Part shown: one piece after another, positions 16,420 to 24,487 of the stretch | Numbering within the stretch: the stretch's first letter is position 1 | Layout of the letters: each line of letters opens with the position of its first letter | Source of the DNA: Methylibium sp. | Lineage (GTDB): Bacteria > Pseudomonadota > Gammaproteobacteria > Burkholderiales > Burkholderiaceae_C | Reading direction: 5' to 3' | Length of the DNA stretch: 64,000 bases | Assembly: GCA_013824165.1 (NCBI GenBank) | Contig: PNNH01000038.1 | Coordinates: 119,316-183,315, forward strand | The notes under the pieces: model-generated | The model's input: the letters and a program-made list of their open reading frames with translations, nothing else | Told to the model about the DNA's origin: nothing | The model's database searches: none | Position numbers and translations under genes: made by a program

Positions 16420-16448
16420 TTTAAGAAAGCAGGGGCTTTGGTCGCCCT
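16420..16448 (+). promoter_or_regulatory. Sigma-28-type promoter of fliD (variant -10)
   Basis: TTTAAG (16420-16425), 15 bases, GTCGCCCT (16441-16448). It shares GCATTTAAG-N15-GTCGCC exactly with the element before fliC. The predicted start is near 16454, giving a leader of about 33 bases before the fliD ATG. Confidence 0.65.
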
Positions 16449-16478
16449 GCAAGGTCGTCCCCTCAAACACCTTGCAGG
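16446..16478 (+). repeat. Hairpin covering the fliD ribosome-binding site
   Basis: CCTGCAAGGT (16446-16455), 13-base loop, ACCTTGCAGG (16469-16478): a perfect 10-bp inverted repeat. The right arm contains the start of the AGGAG SD (16476-16480) that serves the fliD ATG at 16487, so folding would block ribosome access. The left arm overlaps the -10 box and predicted start of the fliD promoter, so only read-through mRNA from fliEFGHIJ would contain the full hairpin. Confidence 0.6.
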
Positions 16479-16486
16479 AGCATGTC

Positions 16487-17848
16487 ATGGCTAGTTTCGA
16501 TCCGACCACGATGGCCACCCAACTGGCCACCGCCTACACGCAACCGACCCAGACACTGCTTGACACGCAGAGCAAGACGGCTAGCGGCACCTCAACGGCG
16601 CTGACCAAGCTGCAGTCCGCGCTTAGCGCCTTCAACTCGGCGATGAGCACGCTCACCGCCAAGAAAGGCGTGGTGCAGAACAGCGCGGCCTTCGGCAACA
16701 CGGCCACCGGCAGTGCCGTGGCCAGTGCCAGCGCCGTGCCCGGCAACTACCCGATCTTTGTGGAGCAGCTGGCCAGCAAGAACCAGGTGGCCTACAACGA
16801 CCTGCCCGCCGTGCCGGCCTGGCCCAGCGGCCCTGTCAATATGACCTTGAGCCTGGCCAATGGCAGCAGCTTTGTCGTCGACCTCGCCAATGCCGACAGC
16901 GATAGCAACGGCACGCTGTCGCAAGCTGAGATCGCCCGTGCCATCAACCAGGCCACCGGCAACAACGGATTGATGACGGCGCAGGTCGTCAGCAGCGGCG
17001 GCCAGACGCAGCTGACCTTGAGCTCCAGCGTCTCCGGCGCCGCCGGCAAGATCACGCTGGACACCAGCGCCTTGCCCAGCGGCGCGCTGCGCACCGGGCT
17101 GGAAGACCCGGCCAAGCAGCTCGAACTCGCGGCCGCGCGCGATGCCATCGTCTGGATGGGCCCGCAGGGCACCGGCATGAAGATCCAGCAGGGCAGCAAT
17201 GAGCTGACGGCCATTCCCGGCGTCACTGTGACCCTCAAGGGTCTGAGCGGCGGCACACCAGACACGCTGACGATCGCCCGCGACGATGGGGGCACGGCCA
17301 GCAATCTGAAGAGCTTCGTCGATGCCTACAACAGCCTGGAAACGGCACTTGATACGCTGACGGCGGCTTCCAAGGACGGCAGCGCAGGCGGTGCTTTCGC
17401 CACGGATGCAGGGGTGCGCTCGCTGCGATCGCAGCTGACCACGCTGCTGCGCCAGAGCGTCTCGGGCCTGAGCCTGCGCGATCTCGGCGTCAACGCAGAC
17501 CGCTACGGCCAGCTGAGCCTGGACAGCGGCAAGCTGAGCAAGACACTGAGCACGCAGCCCGGCGCCGTCGATCAGGTGATGGGCAGCAATGCGCTGGGGG
17601 TCTCGTCCGGCGTGATGGGCAGTCTCAGCCGGGTGCTGGACCGCTGGACCAACAGCGCCAGCGGCCAGATCAAGCAGCGCCAGAACACAGTGCAGTCGCA
17701 GCAGAAGGCCATCAGTGACCGCCAGACCCGCCTGGATCAGCAATACACGCAGTCCTACAACCGCTACCTGAAGCAGTTCAGCGCCCTGCAGCAGCTGCAG
17801 TCGCAGATGGATGGCACCACCAGCATGCTCAGCGCGCTGAGCACCTAG
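16487..17848 (+). CDS. fliD: Flagellar filament cap protein FliD
   Basis: A 453-residue filament cap (hook-associated protein 2, LafB position). The N-domain is MASFDPTTMATQLATAYTQP followed by the usual helices. The C-domain (SLRDLGVNADRYGQLSLDSGKL, then long coiled-coil helices ending QLQSQMDGTTSMLSAL) is typical. Three motifs confirm the family: LKSFVDAYNSLETALDTLT, LRSQLTTLLRQ and the terminal S-x-M. The ATG at 16487 has AGGAG six bases before it. It starts the cluster fliD-S-T-K-L-A-motA-motB, the lafB-to-lafU order. Confidence 0.94.
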   Translation: MASFDPTTMATQLATAYTQPTQTLLDTQSKTASGTSTALTKLQSALSAFNSAMSTLTAKKGVVQNSAAFGNTATGSAVASASAVPGNYPIFVEQLASKNQVAYNDLPAVPAWPSGPVNMTLSLANGSSFVVDLANADSDSNGTLSQAEIARAINQATGNNGLMTAQVVSSGGQTQLTLSSSVSGAAGKITLDTSALPSGALRTGLEDPAKQLELAAARDAIVWMGPQGTGMKIQQGSNELTAIPGVTVTLKGLSGGTPDTLTIARDDGGTASNLKSFVDAYNSLETALDTLTAASKDGSAGGAFATDAGVRSLRSQLTTLLRQSVSGLSLRDLGVNADRYGQLSLDSGKLSKTLSTQPGAVDQVMGSNALGVSSGVMGSLSRVLDRWTNSASGQIKQRQNTVQSQQKAISDRQTRLDQQYTQSYNRYLKQFSALQQLQSQMDGTTSMLSALST

Positions 17849-17855
17849 CCCAACG

Positions 17856-18242
17856 ATGAACTACGACGCCTACCAAAGCTATCAAACCGTCAATCTCAGC
17901 GCCCAAACCGCACAGGCCTCGCCGGTGCAGTTGGTGCTGGTTCTGACCGACGGGCTGCTCGATGAACTGGCCCGCGCTCGCGGCCACATCGAGGCCCGCC
18001 GTTACGAGCTCAAGGCCGCCAGCCTTGAGAAGTGCGTCGCGATCATCAACGGCCTGTCCAGCGCACTGGACATGGAGGCCGGCGGCGAAGCGGTGCAAGG
18101 CCTGGCCAGGCTCTACGACTATTGCGCCGAGCGCCTGTTCCGCGCTGGCGTTGACCTGAACGTCGCCATCGTCGACGAGGTGGTGCGCCTGATCAGCCAG
18201 ATCCGCGCTGCCTGGCAAGGCGTACAGGCCCGCCATGCTTGA
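17856..18242 (+). CDS. fliS: Flagellin export chaperone FliS
   Basis: A 128-residue helical chaperone that binds the flagellin C-terminus and prevents premature polymerisation (LafC position). FliS features are the start NYDAYQSYQTVNLSAQTAQASPVQLVLVLTDGLLDEL, the central LEKCVAIINGLSSALDMEAGGE and the YDYCAERLFRA segment. Length is normal for the family. It starts 7 bases after fliD and overlaps the next gene by 8 bases. Confidence 0.95.
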   Translation: MNYDAYQSYQTVNLSAQTAQASPVQLVLVLTDGLLDELARARGHIEARRYELKAASLEKCVAIINGLSSALDMEAGGEAVQGLARLYDYCAERLFRAGVDLNVAIVDEVVRLISQIRAAWQGVQARHA

Positions 18243-18570
18243 GCCGCGCATCGTCCCGAGCTGCCTGCAATTGCAGCAGCTTGCACGCGAACTCAGGCAG
18301 GCCGAGCTCGCCAGCGACTGGCCGCGCCTGGGACTGGCCGACGCCGAGCTGGCGCGCCATGCCGCCCACTGGTTGCCTGCGGCGCAGTGGAGCGCTGCCG
18401 AGCGCGCCGCGCTGCAAGTCCTGACGCAGGCGCATGCGCAAGCCAGCCGGGCCTGCGAGGCCACGCTGGCCCGGGTCGACCAGGCGTTGATCCAGATGCG
18501 TGAAGGGCGTGGCCGCTGGCTGGCCTATGCCGAGAGCAATGAATGGCAGGACGAGGGGAGTGCCGCATGA
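18235..18570 (+). CDS. FliT/LafD-like flagellar chaperone
   Basis: A 111-residue helical protein between fliS and fliK, the position of fliT (lafD in lateral loci). FliT binds FliD and keeps it export-competent. Sequence identity to FliT is weak. The evidence is size, all-helical composition (LQLQQLARELRQAELASDW and an Ala/Arg-rich middle) and context. It overlaps fliS by 8 bases and fliK by 4 (ATGA). Confidence 0.6.
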   Translation: MLEPRIVPSCLQLQQLARELRQAELASDWPRLGLADAELARHAAHWLPAAQWSAAERAALQVLTQAHAQASRACEATLARVDQALIQMREGRGRWLAYAESNEWQDEGSAA

Positions 18571-19844
18571 ACGCGATGAATTCGACGCCGATCAAGCAAC
18601 CGGCTGGTGAGTCAGCGGCTCCGTTGGTGGCTGCCAAGCCGGCCGTGATGGCGGCGCCGGCCGAAGCATCAGGTGCTGCTGCCGCTGCGAAGTCCGGGCC
18701 CTTGGTCGGTGCGCAGCTGCCAGGCTTCGCGCAGGCGCTGGCCGCGCAGTTGCCAAGCCTGAGCGATGCGGAGCAAGCGAGCGCGTGCTTGGCGGGCGGG
18801 CTGACGGATCTGCTGCCGCCATCGGCATTGGCATTGCCCGTTCTCGACGCGGCGGGTCCTGCAGAAATGTCCGCACTGGCGAACGGCGATGGCGAGGACC
18901 AGTCTTCGGCAAGCATGGCGCCGCTGGACTTCAACGGCCTGGCGACTCTGGCGGCGGTGCTGTTGTGGCCGGCGGGCCTGCCAGCTGCAGGCGTCGCCGC
19001 GACGGTATCGACGGAAGCGACCGGGGTCGAAGCGCAACGCGCGCTCGCCGACAGGGGGGTGGCCTTGACCACGCTGCCGAACGCGCCTGTTCTCGCCAAC
19101 GTCCAGGAGAGCAGGGCGCCGACTGAGTCGCTGGCGCAGCCGGCGGCCTTCCTTGAACCGCTGGCACCGGCAGAAGCCGCCAGCGCCGAGCAGTTCTCGG
19201 CCTTCGCTGGCAGCGCCAACGCTGAAATTGAAACGGTGGCTGCCGATGGCGCAGCGCCGGCCCTGAGGTCTGAGGGGCAGGGCGGCATGGCCTTGCCGCT
19301 CAACAGCCAGCGCCTTGCGCCGCTGATCGATGGCCAGGTGCCGGCCGGCGCGACGACGCTATCGCTCAAGGGCGAGTCGCATCAGTGGCAGCAGCCTCTG
19401 TTGCAGGCCCTGGGCGACCGCCTGCAGCTGCAGATTGCCGGCCGCAGCGAACAGGCCGTGATCCGCCTCAGCCCGCCGATGCTCGGCCAGGTCGAGATCG
19501 CGATCCGCCAGCAGGCTGGCGAGCTGCAGGTGCGCCTGTCGGCCAGCCATGGCGAGGTCACGCGCCAGTTGCAGCAGGTCAGCGAGAGCCTGCGTCACGA
19601 ACTGGTGCAGCGCCACAGCGGTGAAGTCACGGTGCAGGTGAGCGCAAGTGGACGCGACAGCGACGCCCGTGCGGGCGCCGGTCGCGACAGTCCAGCACAG
19701 CAGCATGCCGCGCAGCAGGAGCGCCAGGGCCAGCAGCAGCAGCAGGGCGAACAGCAGCGCCGGCCTGGCCGTGCGCTGCAGGAAGCCGGCCGTGCCGATG
19801 GCCGCTTTTCCAACGACATGACGCCGCTGGCAAGCAGCGTCTGA
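18567..19844 (+). CDS. fliK: Flagellar hook-length control protein FliK
   Basis: A 425-residue FliK (LafE position), the secreted ruler that measures hook length and triggers the FlhB switch. The N-half is Ala-rich and variable. The C-terminal domain (about residues 255-370) has the family pattern: AVIRLSPPMLGQVEIAIRQQAGELQVRLSASHGEV followed by two helices and EVTVQVSASG. The last 60 residues are Gln-rich, partly encoded by (CAG)5 at 19731-19745. The ATG at 18567 overlaps the preceding stop as ATGA. Confidence 0.9.
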   Translation: MNAMNSTPIKQPAGESAAPLVAAKPAVMAAPAEASGAAAAAKSGPLVGAQLPGFAQALAAQLPSLSDAEQASACLAGGLTDLLPPSALALPVLDAAGPAEMSALANGDGEDQSSASMAPLDFNGLATLAAVLLWPAGLPAAGVAATVSTEATGVEAQRALADRGVALTTLPNAPVLANVQESRAPTESLAQPAAFLEPLAPAEAASAEQFSAFAGSANAEIETVAADGAAPALRSEGQGGMALPLNSQRLAPLIDGQVPAGATTLSLKGESHQWQQPLLQALGDRLQLQIAGRSEQAVIRLSPPMLGQVEIAIRQQAGELQVRLSASHGEVTRQLQQVSESLRHELVQRHSGEVTVQVSASGRDSDARAGAGRDSPAQQHAAQQERQGQQQQQGEQQRRPGRALQEAGRADGRFSNDMTPLASSV

Positions 19845-19861
19845 GCAGGGAGTAGGCAGGA

Positions 19862-20347
19862 ATGAAGAACATGAAGCTGATCGTCATCGTGGCCCTGGTC
19901 GGCGTGCTGGCTGCTGCCGGCGCCGGCGGCGCGGTCTGGTGGAAGCTTGGCGGCGGCAAAGCGGCCGTGCCGGCAGACGCGAACAGCAAGGACGAGAAGG
20001 CCGCCAAGGCTGAACTGAAGCCGGGGCCTGACTACAAGTACGTGATGCTGGACAAGGTGCTGGTGATGCTGCGTGGCCGCAGTGGCGATGCGATGGCGCA
20101 CTACATGGCGCTGGACATCGTCTTCAAGGCGCTGCCCGAGCAGGAGAAACGCGCCAAGGAACACCTGCCGCTGCTGCGAACGGTGGCGGTCAAGGCGCTG
20201 TCGAACTACACGCTGGAAGCTGCGCAGGCGCTCAGCGTCAGCGAGGTGGCGGCGGTGCTGAACAAGGCCTACCAGGAAAGCTACGCGTCCGAGCAGCGTG
20301 AGCCGCCGTTCGCCGAAGCCTTGATCGGCAAGCTGATCATCGAGTGA
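19862..20347 (+). CDS. fliL: Flagellar basal body-associated protein FliL
   Basis: A 161-residue single-pass inner-membrane protein (LafF position) that supports stator function under load. The N-terminal membrane segment (LIVIVALVGVLAAAGAGGAVWW) is followed by a charged linker and a periplasmic stomatin-like domain. That domain has KYVMLDKVLVML, HYMALDIVFKALPEQ and a terminal hydrophobic strand (LIGKLIIE). It has 17 bases to fliK and 22 to fliA in the same transcript direction. Confidence 0.9.
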   Translation: MKNMKLIVIVALVGVLAAAGAGGAVWWKLGGGKAAVPADANSKDEKAAKAELKPGPDYKYVMLDKVLVMLRGRSGDAMAHYMALDIVFKALPEQEKRAKEHLPLLRTVAVKALSNYTLEAAQALSVSEVAAVLNKAYQESYASEQREPPFAEALIGKLIIE

Positions 20348-20369
20348 AGCACCACTGCTGCCCGACCTC

Positions 20370-21098
20370 ATGAACGCCCAGACCGCCTACGCCGAAATCA
20401 GCCAGGCTGCCCATGCCCTGGCGCCTGGGCACGGCCCGGATTTCGAGCACAGCCAGCTGCGCCAGTACGCGCCGCTGGTCAAGCGCATCGCGCGCCAGTT
20501 GAATGCTCAGGCCGGAGCGGGGATGGATCGCGAGGACATGGAACAAGTCGGCCTGATGGGCTTGCTGGAGGCCTTGCGCCGCTACGGACAGCCCGATGCG
20601 GCCTTCGGCGCGTTCGCCGCCATGCGCATTCGCGGCGCCATCCTCGACGAACTGCGCCGCCAGGACTGGCGTCCTCGATCCGTTCGGCAGGACAGCCACA
20701 AGCTGCGGGACGCGCTGCGTGCGCTGACGCGCAAGCTCGGCCATGAGCCGAGCGACGCCGAAGTGATGGCGCATTTGAAGATCAGCCCCAAGGAATGGGT
20801 GGCGTATCAACAGGACCAGATGGCCGAGACCATGGCTTCCTTCGACGAGCTGCTGACTGAGCTGAGCAACCAGCCCAGCGATAGCCGCAATCCGGAGGCC
20901 CAGCTGATGCTGACGCGCTCGCTGGCCCAGGCGCTCACTGCCCTGGACCCGCGTGAGCAGAAGGTGATCCAGCTCTATTACGAATATGAGGCCAGCCTCA
21001 AGGAAATCGCCGCGGTGCTGGACCTCACGGAAGCCCGCGTCTCGCAAATCAACAAGGCCGCGCTGCAGAAGATGAGAGTCTTTCTGCAACAGGCCTGA
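20370..21098 (+). CDS. fliA: Flagellar sigma-28 factor FliA (LafS-like)
   Basis: A 242-residue sigma factor of the FliA family. Region 2 has LVKRIARQLNAQAGAGMDREDMEQVGLMGLLEALRRY and RIRGAILDELRRQDWRPRSVRQ. Region 3 has DALRALTRKLGHEPSDAEV. Region 4 has LTALDPREQKVIQLYYEYEASLKEIAAVLDLTEARVSQIN. It sits between fliL and motA, the lafS position, with its anti-sigma flgM three genes on. It should drive the late genes through the TTTAAG-N15-GTCGCC elements at 1157, 16420 and 31581. The second lies upstream of its own operon, giving a possible positive loop. Confidence 0.95.
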   Translation: MNAQTAYAEISQAAHALAPGHGPDFEHSQLRQYAPLVKRIARQLNAQAGAGMDREDMEQVGLMGLLEALRRYGQPDAAFGAFAAMRIRGAILDELRRQDWRPRSVRQDSHKLRDALRALTRKLGHEPSDAEVMAHLKISPKEWVAYQQDQMAETMASFDELLTELSNQPSDSRNPEAQLMLTRSLAQALTALDPREQKVIQLYYEYEASLKEIAAVLDLTEARVSQINKAALQKMRVFLQQA

Positions 21099-21124
21099 TC
21101 GCATCAAGGAAACAGGAACACACC

Positions 21125-22054
21125 ATGCAGCCATTGATAGGATTTGCCATTGTGCTGGGCTGCGTCTTCGGCGGATTCATGCTCCACGGCGGCGACTTGA
21201 ATGTGATCTGGCAGCCGGTCGAGCTGCTGATCATCCTCGGCGCAGGGCTGGGCGCCATCGTGATCGGCAACCCCAAGCATGTGCTGTCCGAGATGGTGCT
21301 GCAGCTCAAGAAGGTGGTCAGTCGCAAGAAGCAGGGCGAAGAGTTCCAGCGTCAGCTGCTGCTCCTGATGTATGAGCTGCTGCAGACGGCCGCGGGCGGC
21401 TTGAAGGCGCTGGACGCGCATGTCGAGGCACCCGAGGAGAGTGCCTTGTTCAAGCGTTACCCGCTGATCCTGGACGAACCCAAGCTGCTGCACTTCATCG
21501 TCGACAACTTCCGCCTGATGGCCATGGGCAAGATCAATGCGCATGAGCTCGAAGGCGTGCTTGAGCAGGAGCTGGAGGCCATCCACGAAGAGCTCTCGCA
21601 GCCCGCCAAGTCGCTGGCCAAGATCGCCGAGGCCATGCCCGGCTTCGGTATCCTGGCCGCGGTGCTGGGCATCGTGATGGCCATGAATGTGGTGGCCGAT
21701 GGCGCCGGCACGGCCGAGATTGCGGTGCGTGTGGCTGCCGCGATGGTGGGCACCTTCATCGGCATCTTCTTCTCCTACGGCGTCTTCGATCCGCTTTCGA
21801 ACATGATGCGTCAGATCGTCAGCGAGGAAATGGCCGCGCTGGAATCGGTCAAGGTGGTGTTGGTGACCCATGTCTCGGGCAAGCCGCCGCTGCTGGCCAT
21901 TGACGCCGGCCGCCGCCTGGTGCCGCTGGACATCAAGCCCAGCTTCGCGCTGCTGGAAGGCTGGATCAACAATATGCAGAACGGTGGCGACCCTGAGGCC
22001 ACGCCGCGCCGGCGCGCCACCGACCGCATGCCCGGAGAGCGCCGTGCAGCATAA
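21125..22054 (+). CDS. motA: Flagellar stator protein MotA (LafT-like)
   Basis: A 309-residue stator subunit with four membrane segments. Segment one is the start PLIGFAIVLGCVFGGFMLHGG. The large cytoplasmic loop has the charged region that meets FliG. Segments three and four contain the conserved AEAMPGFGILAAVLGIVMAM with the essential prolines and MVGTFIGIFFSYGVFDPL. It pairs with MotB to form the ion channel and sits at the lafT position. The Pro/Arg-rich C-terminal tail overlaps motB by 11 bases. Confidence 0.94.
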   Translation: MQPLIGFAIVLGCVFGGFMLHGGDLNVIWQPVELLIILGAGLGAIVIGNPKHVLSEMVLQLKKVVSRKKQGEEFQRQLLLLMYELLQTAAGGLKALDAHVEAPEESALFKRYPLILDEPKLLHFIVDNFRLMAMGKINAHELEGVLEQELEAIHEELSQPAKSLAKIAEAMPGFGILAAVLGIVMAMNVVADGAGTAEIAVRVAAAMVGTFIGIFFSYGVFDPLSNMMRQIVSEEMAALESVKVVLVTHVSGKPPLLAIDAGRRLVPLDIKPSFALLEGWINNMQNGGDPEATPRRRATDRMPGERRAA

Positions 22055-23012
22055 CAAGGCCGGTGCGCACCAGACCGTCGTCAAGCGCGTCTCGCGCAAG
22101 CATGACGACCACGGCCACAGCGGCGCCTGGAAGGTCGCCTTCGCGGACTTCTGCCTGGCCCTGCTGTGCCTGTTCCTGGTGCTGTGGCTGCTGGCCTCGC
22201 GCAACTCCGAACGCCTGCAGGTGGTGATGAAGAACGCCGGCGCCAACCTGATCGACGAAGGCAACGGAGTCAACAACTCGCTGGCTTCCGGTTCGCGCGG
22301 CAGCCTGATCGAGCGCCATCCTGTGCCCGCCCATGGCGAGGTTCCCGTTCGCGGCACGTCGCGTGAGAGCAGCAATCAGCGCGCCGACGGAGCGCAGCAA
22401 AGCCCGCGCGCTCTGCTGGATAGTCCCGCCGACCTGCAGAAACTGGCGCAGGTCGTGCAGCGCTTGAGCGCCGAGGAGGGGCTGGCCAGCAATGTGAACA
22501 CCGTCGTCACCCCGCAGGGCCTGCGCCTGATGTTGCATGACACCGATGCACGCGGCATGTTCGAGCGCGGCAGCGCCCAGCCCAGCGATCGCTTGCGCGG
22601 ACTGCTGCGCAAGCTGGGTCCGGTATTCGCGCGGGTGCAGAACCAGCTGCTGATCGTCGGCCACACCGATGCGACCCAGTACCAGGACAAGGGCCCGGGC
22701 GCGTTCTCGAACTGGGCACTGTCCTCGCACCGTGCGATGGCGGCGCGCTACCACCTGCTTGAAGGTGGCATGCCGGAGGACAGCGTGCTGCAGGTCAGCG
22801 GCATGGCCGACAGTGCCCCGCTGGATGCTGCACACCCCCAGGCTGCGCGCAACCGCCGCATCGAGATGATGGTGCTGACCCAGCGCCAGTCCAGCGCGAT
22901 TGCCGCCATGTACGGCATGCCTCGCCCGAACACGCCCGTGCTCAACGGACCGGACAGCGCCGAGGCGATGCAGGAATTGCGCCAGAGCTTGCGACCGTCG
23001 GCCCCGAACTGA
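22044..23012 (+). CDS. motB: Flagellar stator protein MotB (LafU-like)
   Basis: A 322-residue stator subunit. The GTG at 22044, with GGAGAG upstream, is chosen because it gives the usual short charged N-tail (KRVSRKHDDHGHSGAWK) before the only membrane helix. That helix carries the essential proton-binding Asp35 (AFADFCLALLCLFLVLWLL). The C-terminal OmpA-like peptidoglycan-binding domain has LLIVGHTDATQY, NWALSSHRAMAARYHL and AARNRRIEMMVL. Proton rather than sodium coupling is inferred from LafU-type placement only. Confidence 0.92.
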   Translation: MQHNKAGAHQTVVKRVSRKHDDHGHSGAWKVAFADFCLALLCLFLVLWLLASRNSERLQVVMKNAGANLIDEGNGVNNSLASGSRGSLIERHPVPAHGEVPVRGTSRESSNQRADGAQQSPRALLDSPADLQKLAQVVQRLSAEEGLASNVNTVVTPQGLRLMLHDTDARGMFERGSAQPSDRLRGLLRKLGPVFARVQNQLLIVGHTDATQYQDKGPGAFSNWALSSHRAMAARYHLLEGGMPEDSVLQVSGMADSAPLDAAHPQAARNRRIEMMVLTQRQSSAIAAMYGMPRPNTPVLNGPDSAEAMQELRQSLRPSAPN

Positions 23013-23054
23013 GTCAGGGCCATGCGAACCACGAACAAATCCAGAGGTGATCGA

Positions 23055-23354
23055 ATGAGAGTCACAGGCCAGAACAACGGACAAGGCATCGAGAAGCCGG
23101 CCGACAGCGCTGTCGGCGAGATTGGCAAGGCGCGCGAGGCGGCGCCCGCCGTGCTGGGCTCGGCCGCGCCGGTCGCAAGCGAAGCTCTGGCCTCCAGCGT
23201 GCTGGCCGGTGCCAAGGCTGAGCTGGCGGCACTGCCCGAGATCGATGAGGCCAAGGTTCAGTCCTTGCGCGAAGCGCTGGCGCGCGGCGAGATCAGCTTT
23301 GATGCCGAGCGCCTGGCGACTTTGATCCAGCGCTTCCACGGAGGCCGCGGATGA
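23055..23354 (+). CDS. flgM: Anti-sigma-28 factor FlgM
   Basis: A 99-residue FlgM that holds FliA inactive until the hook is complete and it is exported. The N-terminal half is low complexity and probably disordered. The C-terminal binding region EIDEAKVQSLREALARGEISFDAERLATLIQRF is typical. The ATG at 23055 follows GAGGTG; an in-frame ATG at 23022 with AGGG is a possible longer start. It lies downstream of motB and overlaps flgN by 4 bases. Confidence 0.9.
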   Translation: MRVTGQNNGQGIEKPADSAVGEIGKAREAAPAVLGSAAPVASEALASSVLAGAKAELAALPEIDEAKVQSLREALARGEISFDAERLATLIQRFHGGRG

Positions 23355-23779
23355 AGCCCGCGCAGGCATTGGCCCAGCTGCTGCGCGACATGCAGGTCGA
23401 CCGTGCAGGCTATGCCCGTCTGCGCGAGCTGCTGGAGGCGCAATTCCAGGCCGCCTTGCGTCATGCGACACAGGCCCTGGTCGGGCTGGCCGATGACATC
23501 ACTCGCCTGGTCGCCGAGCTGGAGGAGCGACGCGCGACGCGAAGCCGCCTGCTGGCCCAGCTGCTTGGCCCGGCCGAAGCTGAGCCGACGCTGGCCCGGC
23601 TGCTGCAGCGCCTGCCGGCGTCGGCCGGCCAGACGCTGACGGTGGCCTGGCAAGGCCTGGAGCAGCAGATCCGCGAGTGCAAACAGATGAATCTGCGCAA
23701 CTGCCGCCTGATCACCGAGCAGCATGCGCTGATGCAACGTGTGCTAGGCGTGGAGGAGCAGGGTTATGCGCAACGCTGA
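23351..23779 (+). CDS. flgN: Flagellar export chaperone FlgN
   Basis: A 142-residue helical chaperone for the hook-filament junction proteins FlgK and FlgL. FlgN character is seen in the repeated long helices (LLRDMQVDRAGYARLRELLEAQFQAALRH and the C-terminal IRECKQMNLRNCRLITEQHALMQRVL), its size, and its place after flgM with a 4-base overlap. Sequence conservation in this family is low, so context contributes. Confidence 0.85.
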   Translation: MKPAQALAQLLRDMQVDRAGYARLRELLEAQFQAALRHATQALVGLADDITRLVAELEERRATRSRLLAQLLGPAEAEPTLARLLQRLPASAGQTLTVAWQGLEQQIRECKQMNLRNCRLITEQHALMQRVLGVEEQGYAQR

Positions 23780-24479
23780 GTTCAGGATCGACGGCACCGG
23801 TTTCGCCGCGCTGCCCGAGCGCGTCGTCGCCGGTGCGGGCGGCGCGGCTGGATTCTCCGGCCTGTACCGCCAGCTCAGCAGCGAAGTGAGCCGCTTCATC
23901 GAGCAGGGCAGCGGCATCGCCGACACCGGCCGCGCCGCGGCGGCGCCGACGCTCAGCCCTGAAGGCGCGTGGCGTCAGCTGCAGGGCGCGGCCACGCCGG
24001 GCGTGGGTGCCAGCAGCGCCAGCCAGCAGGCCTTCCTCAGTGAAGTGTTGCCACTGGCGCAGGAGGCCGCGGCTCGCCTGGGCGTCGCGCCCGATCTGCT
24101 GGCCGCGCACGCGGCGCTGGAGTCCGGCTGGGGCAGCCGGCCGATCCGCCGCGAGGACGGCAGCAGCAGCCACAACCTGTTCGGCCTGAAAGCCGGCGCC
24201 AGCTGGCAGGGCGAGGTGGCTGAGGTCTTGACCACCGAATATGCGCAGGGCCAGCCCGAGAAGCGCCGTGAGGGATTCCGCAGCTATGCCAGTCCACGGG
24301 AGGCCTTCGGAGACTTTGCCCAATTGCTGTTGAACAACCCGCGCTACCGCGCTGCCTTGCAGACCGGCAGCGATGCGCAAGCCTATGCGCAGGCGCTGCA
24401 AAAGGGCGGCTACGCCACCGACCCCGCCTATGCCGACAAGCTGGTGCGCGTGGCCGCGCAGGTTCGGGGGGCGCTATGA
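23766..24479 (+). CDS. Flagellar peptidoglycan hydrolase (FlgJ C-domain type)
   Basis: A 237-residue protein with an N-terminal linker and a glucosaminidase-family domain (about residues 90-235) like the C-half of E. coli FlgJ. Key segments are LAQEAAARLGVAPDLLAAHAALESGWGSR, with the catalytic Glu119, then HNLFGLKAG, REGFRSYASPREAFGDFAQLL and ALQKGGYATDPAYADKL. It would cut the cell wall so the rod can pass. The rod-cap half of FlgJ is a separate gene at 31258. It has no evident signal peptide, so it is probably exported by the flagellar apparatus. It overlaps flgN by 14 bases. Confidence 0.88.
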   Translation: MRNAEFRIDGTGFAALPERVVAGAGGAAGFSGLYRQLSSEVSRFIEQGSGIADTGRAAAAPTLSPEGAWRQLQGAATPGVGASSASQQAFLSEVLPLAQEAAARLGVAPDLLAAHAALESGWGSRPIRREDGSSSHNLFGLKAGASWQGEVAEVLTTEYAQGQPEKRREGFRSYASPREAFGDFAQLLLNNPRYRAALQTGSDAQAYAQALQKGGYATDPAYADKLVRVAAQVRGAL

Positions 24480-24487
24480 CGCGCGGC

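Noticed and set aside
19731..19745. (CAG)5 in fliK as a phase-variation repeat
   Set aside because: Unit length is three, so slippage would change Gln number without shifting the frame.
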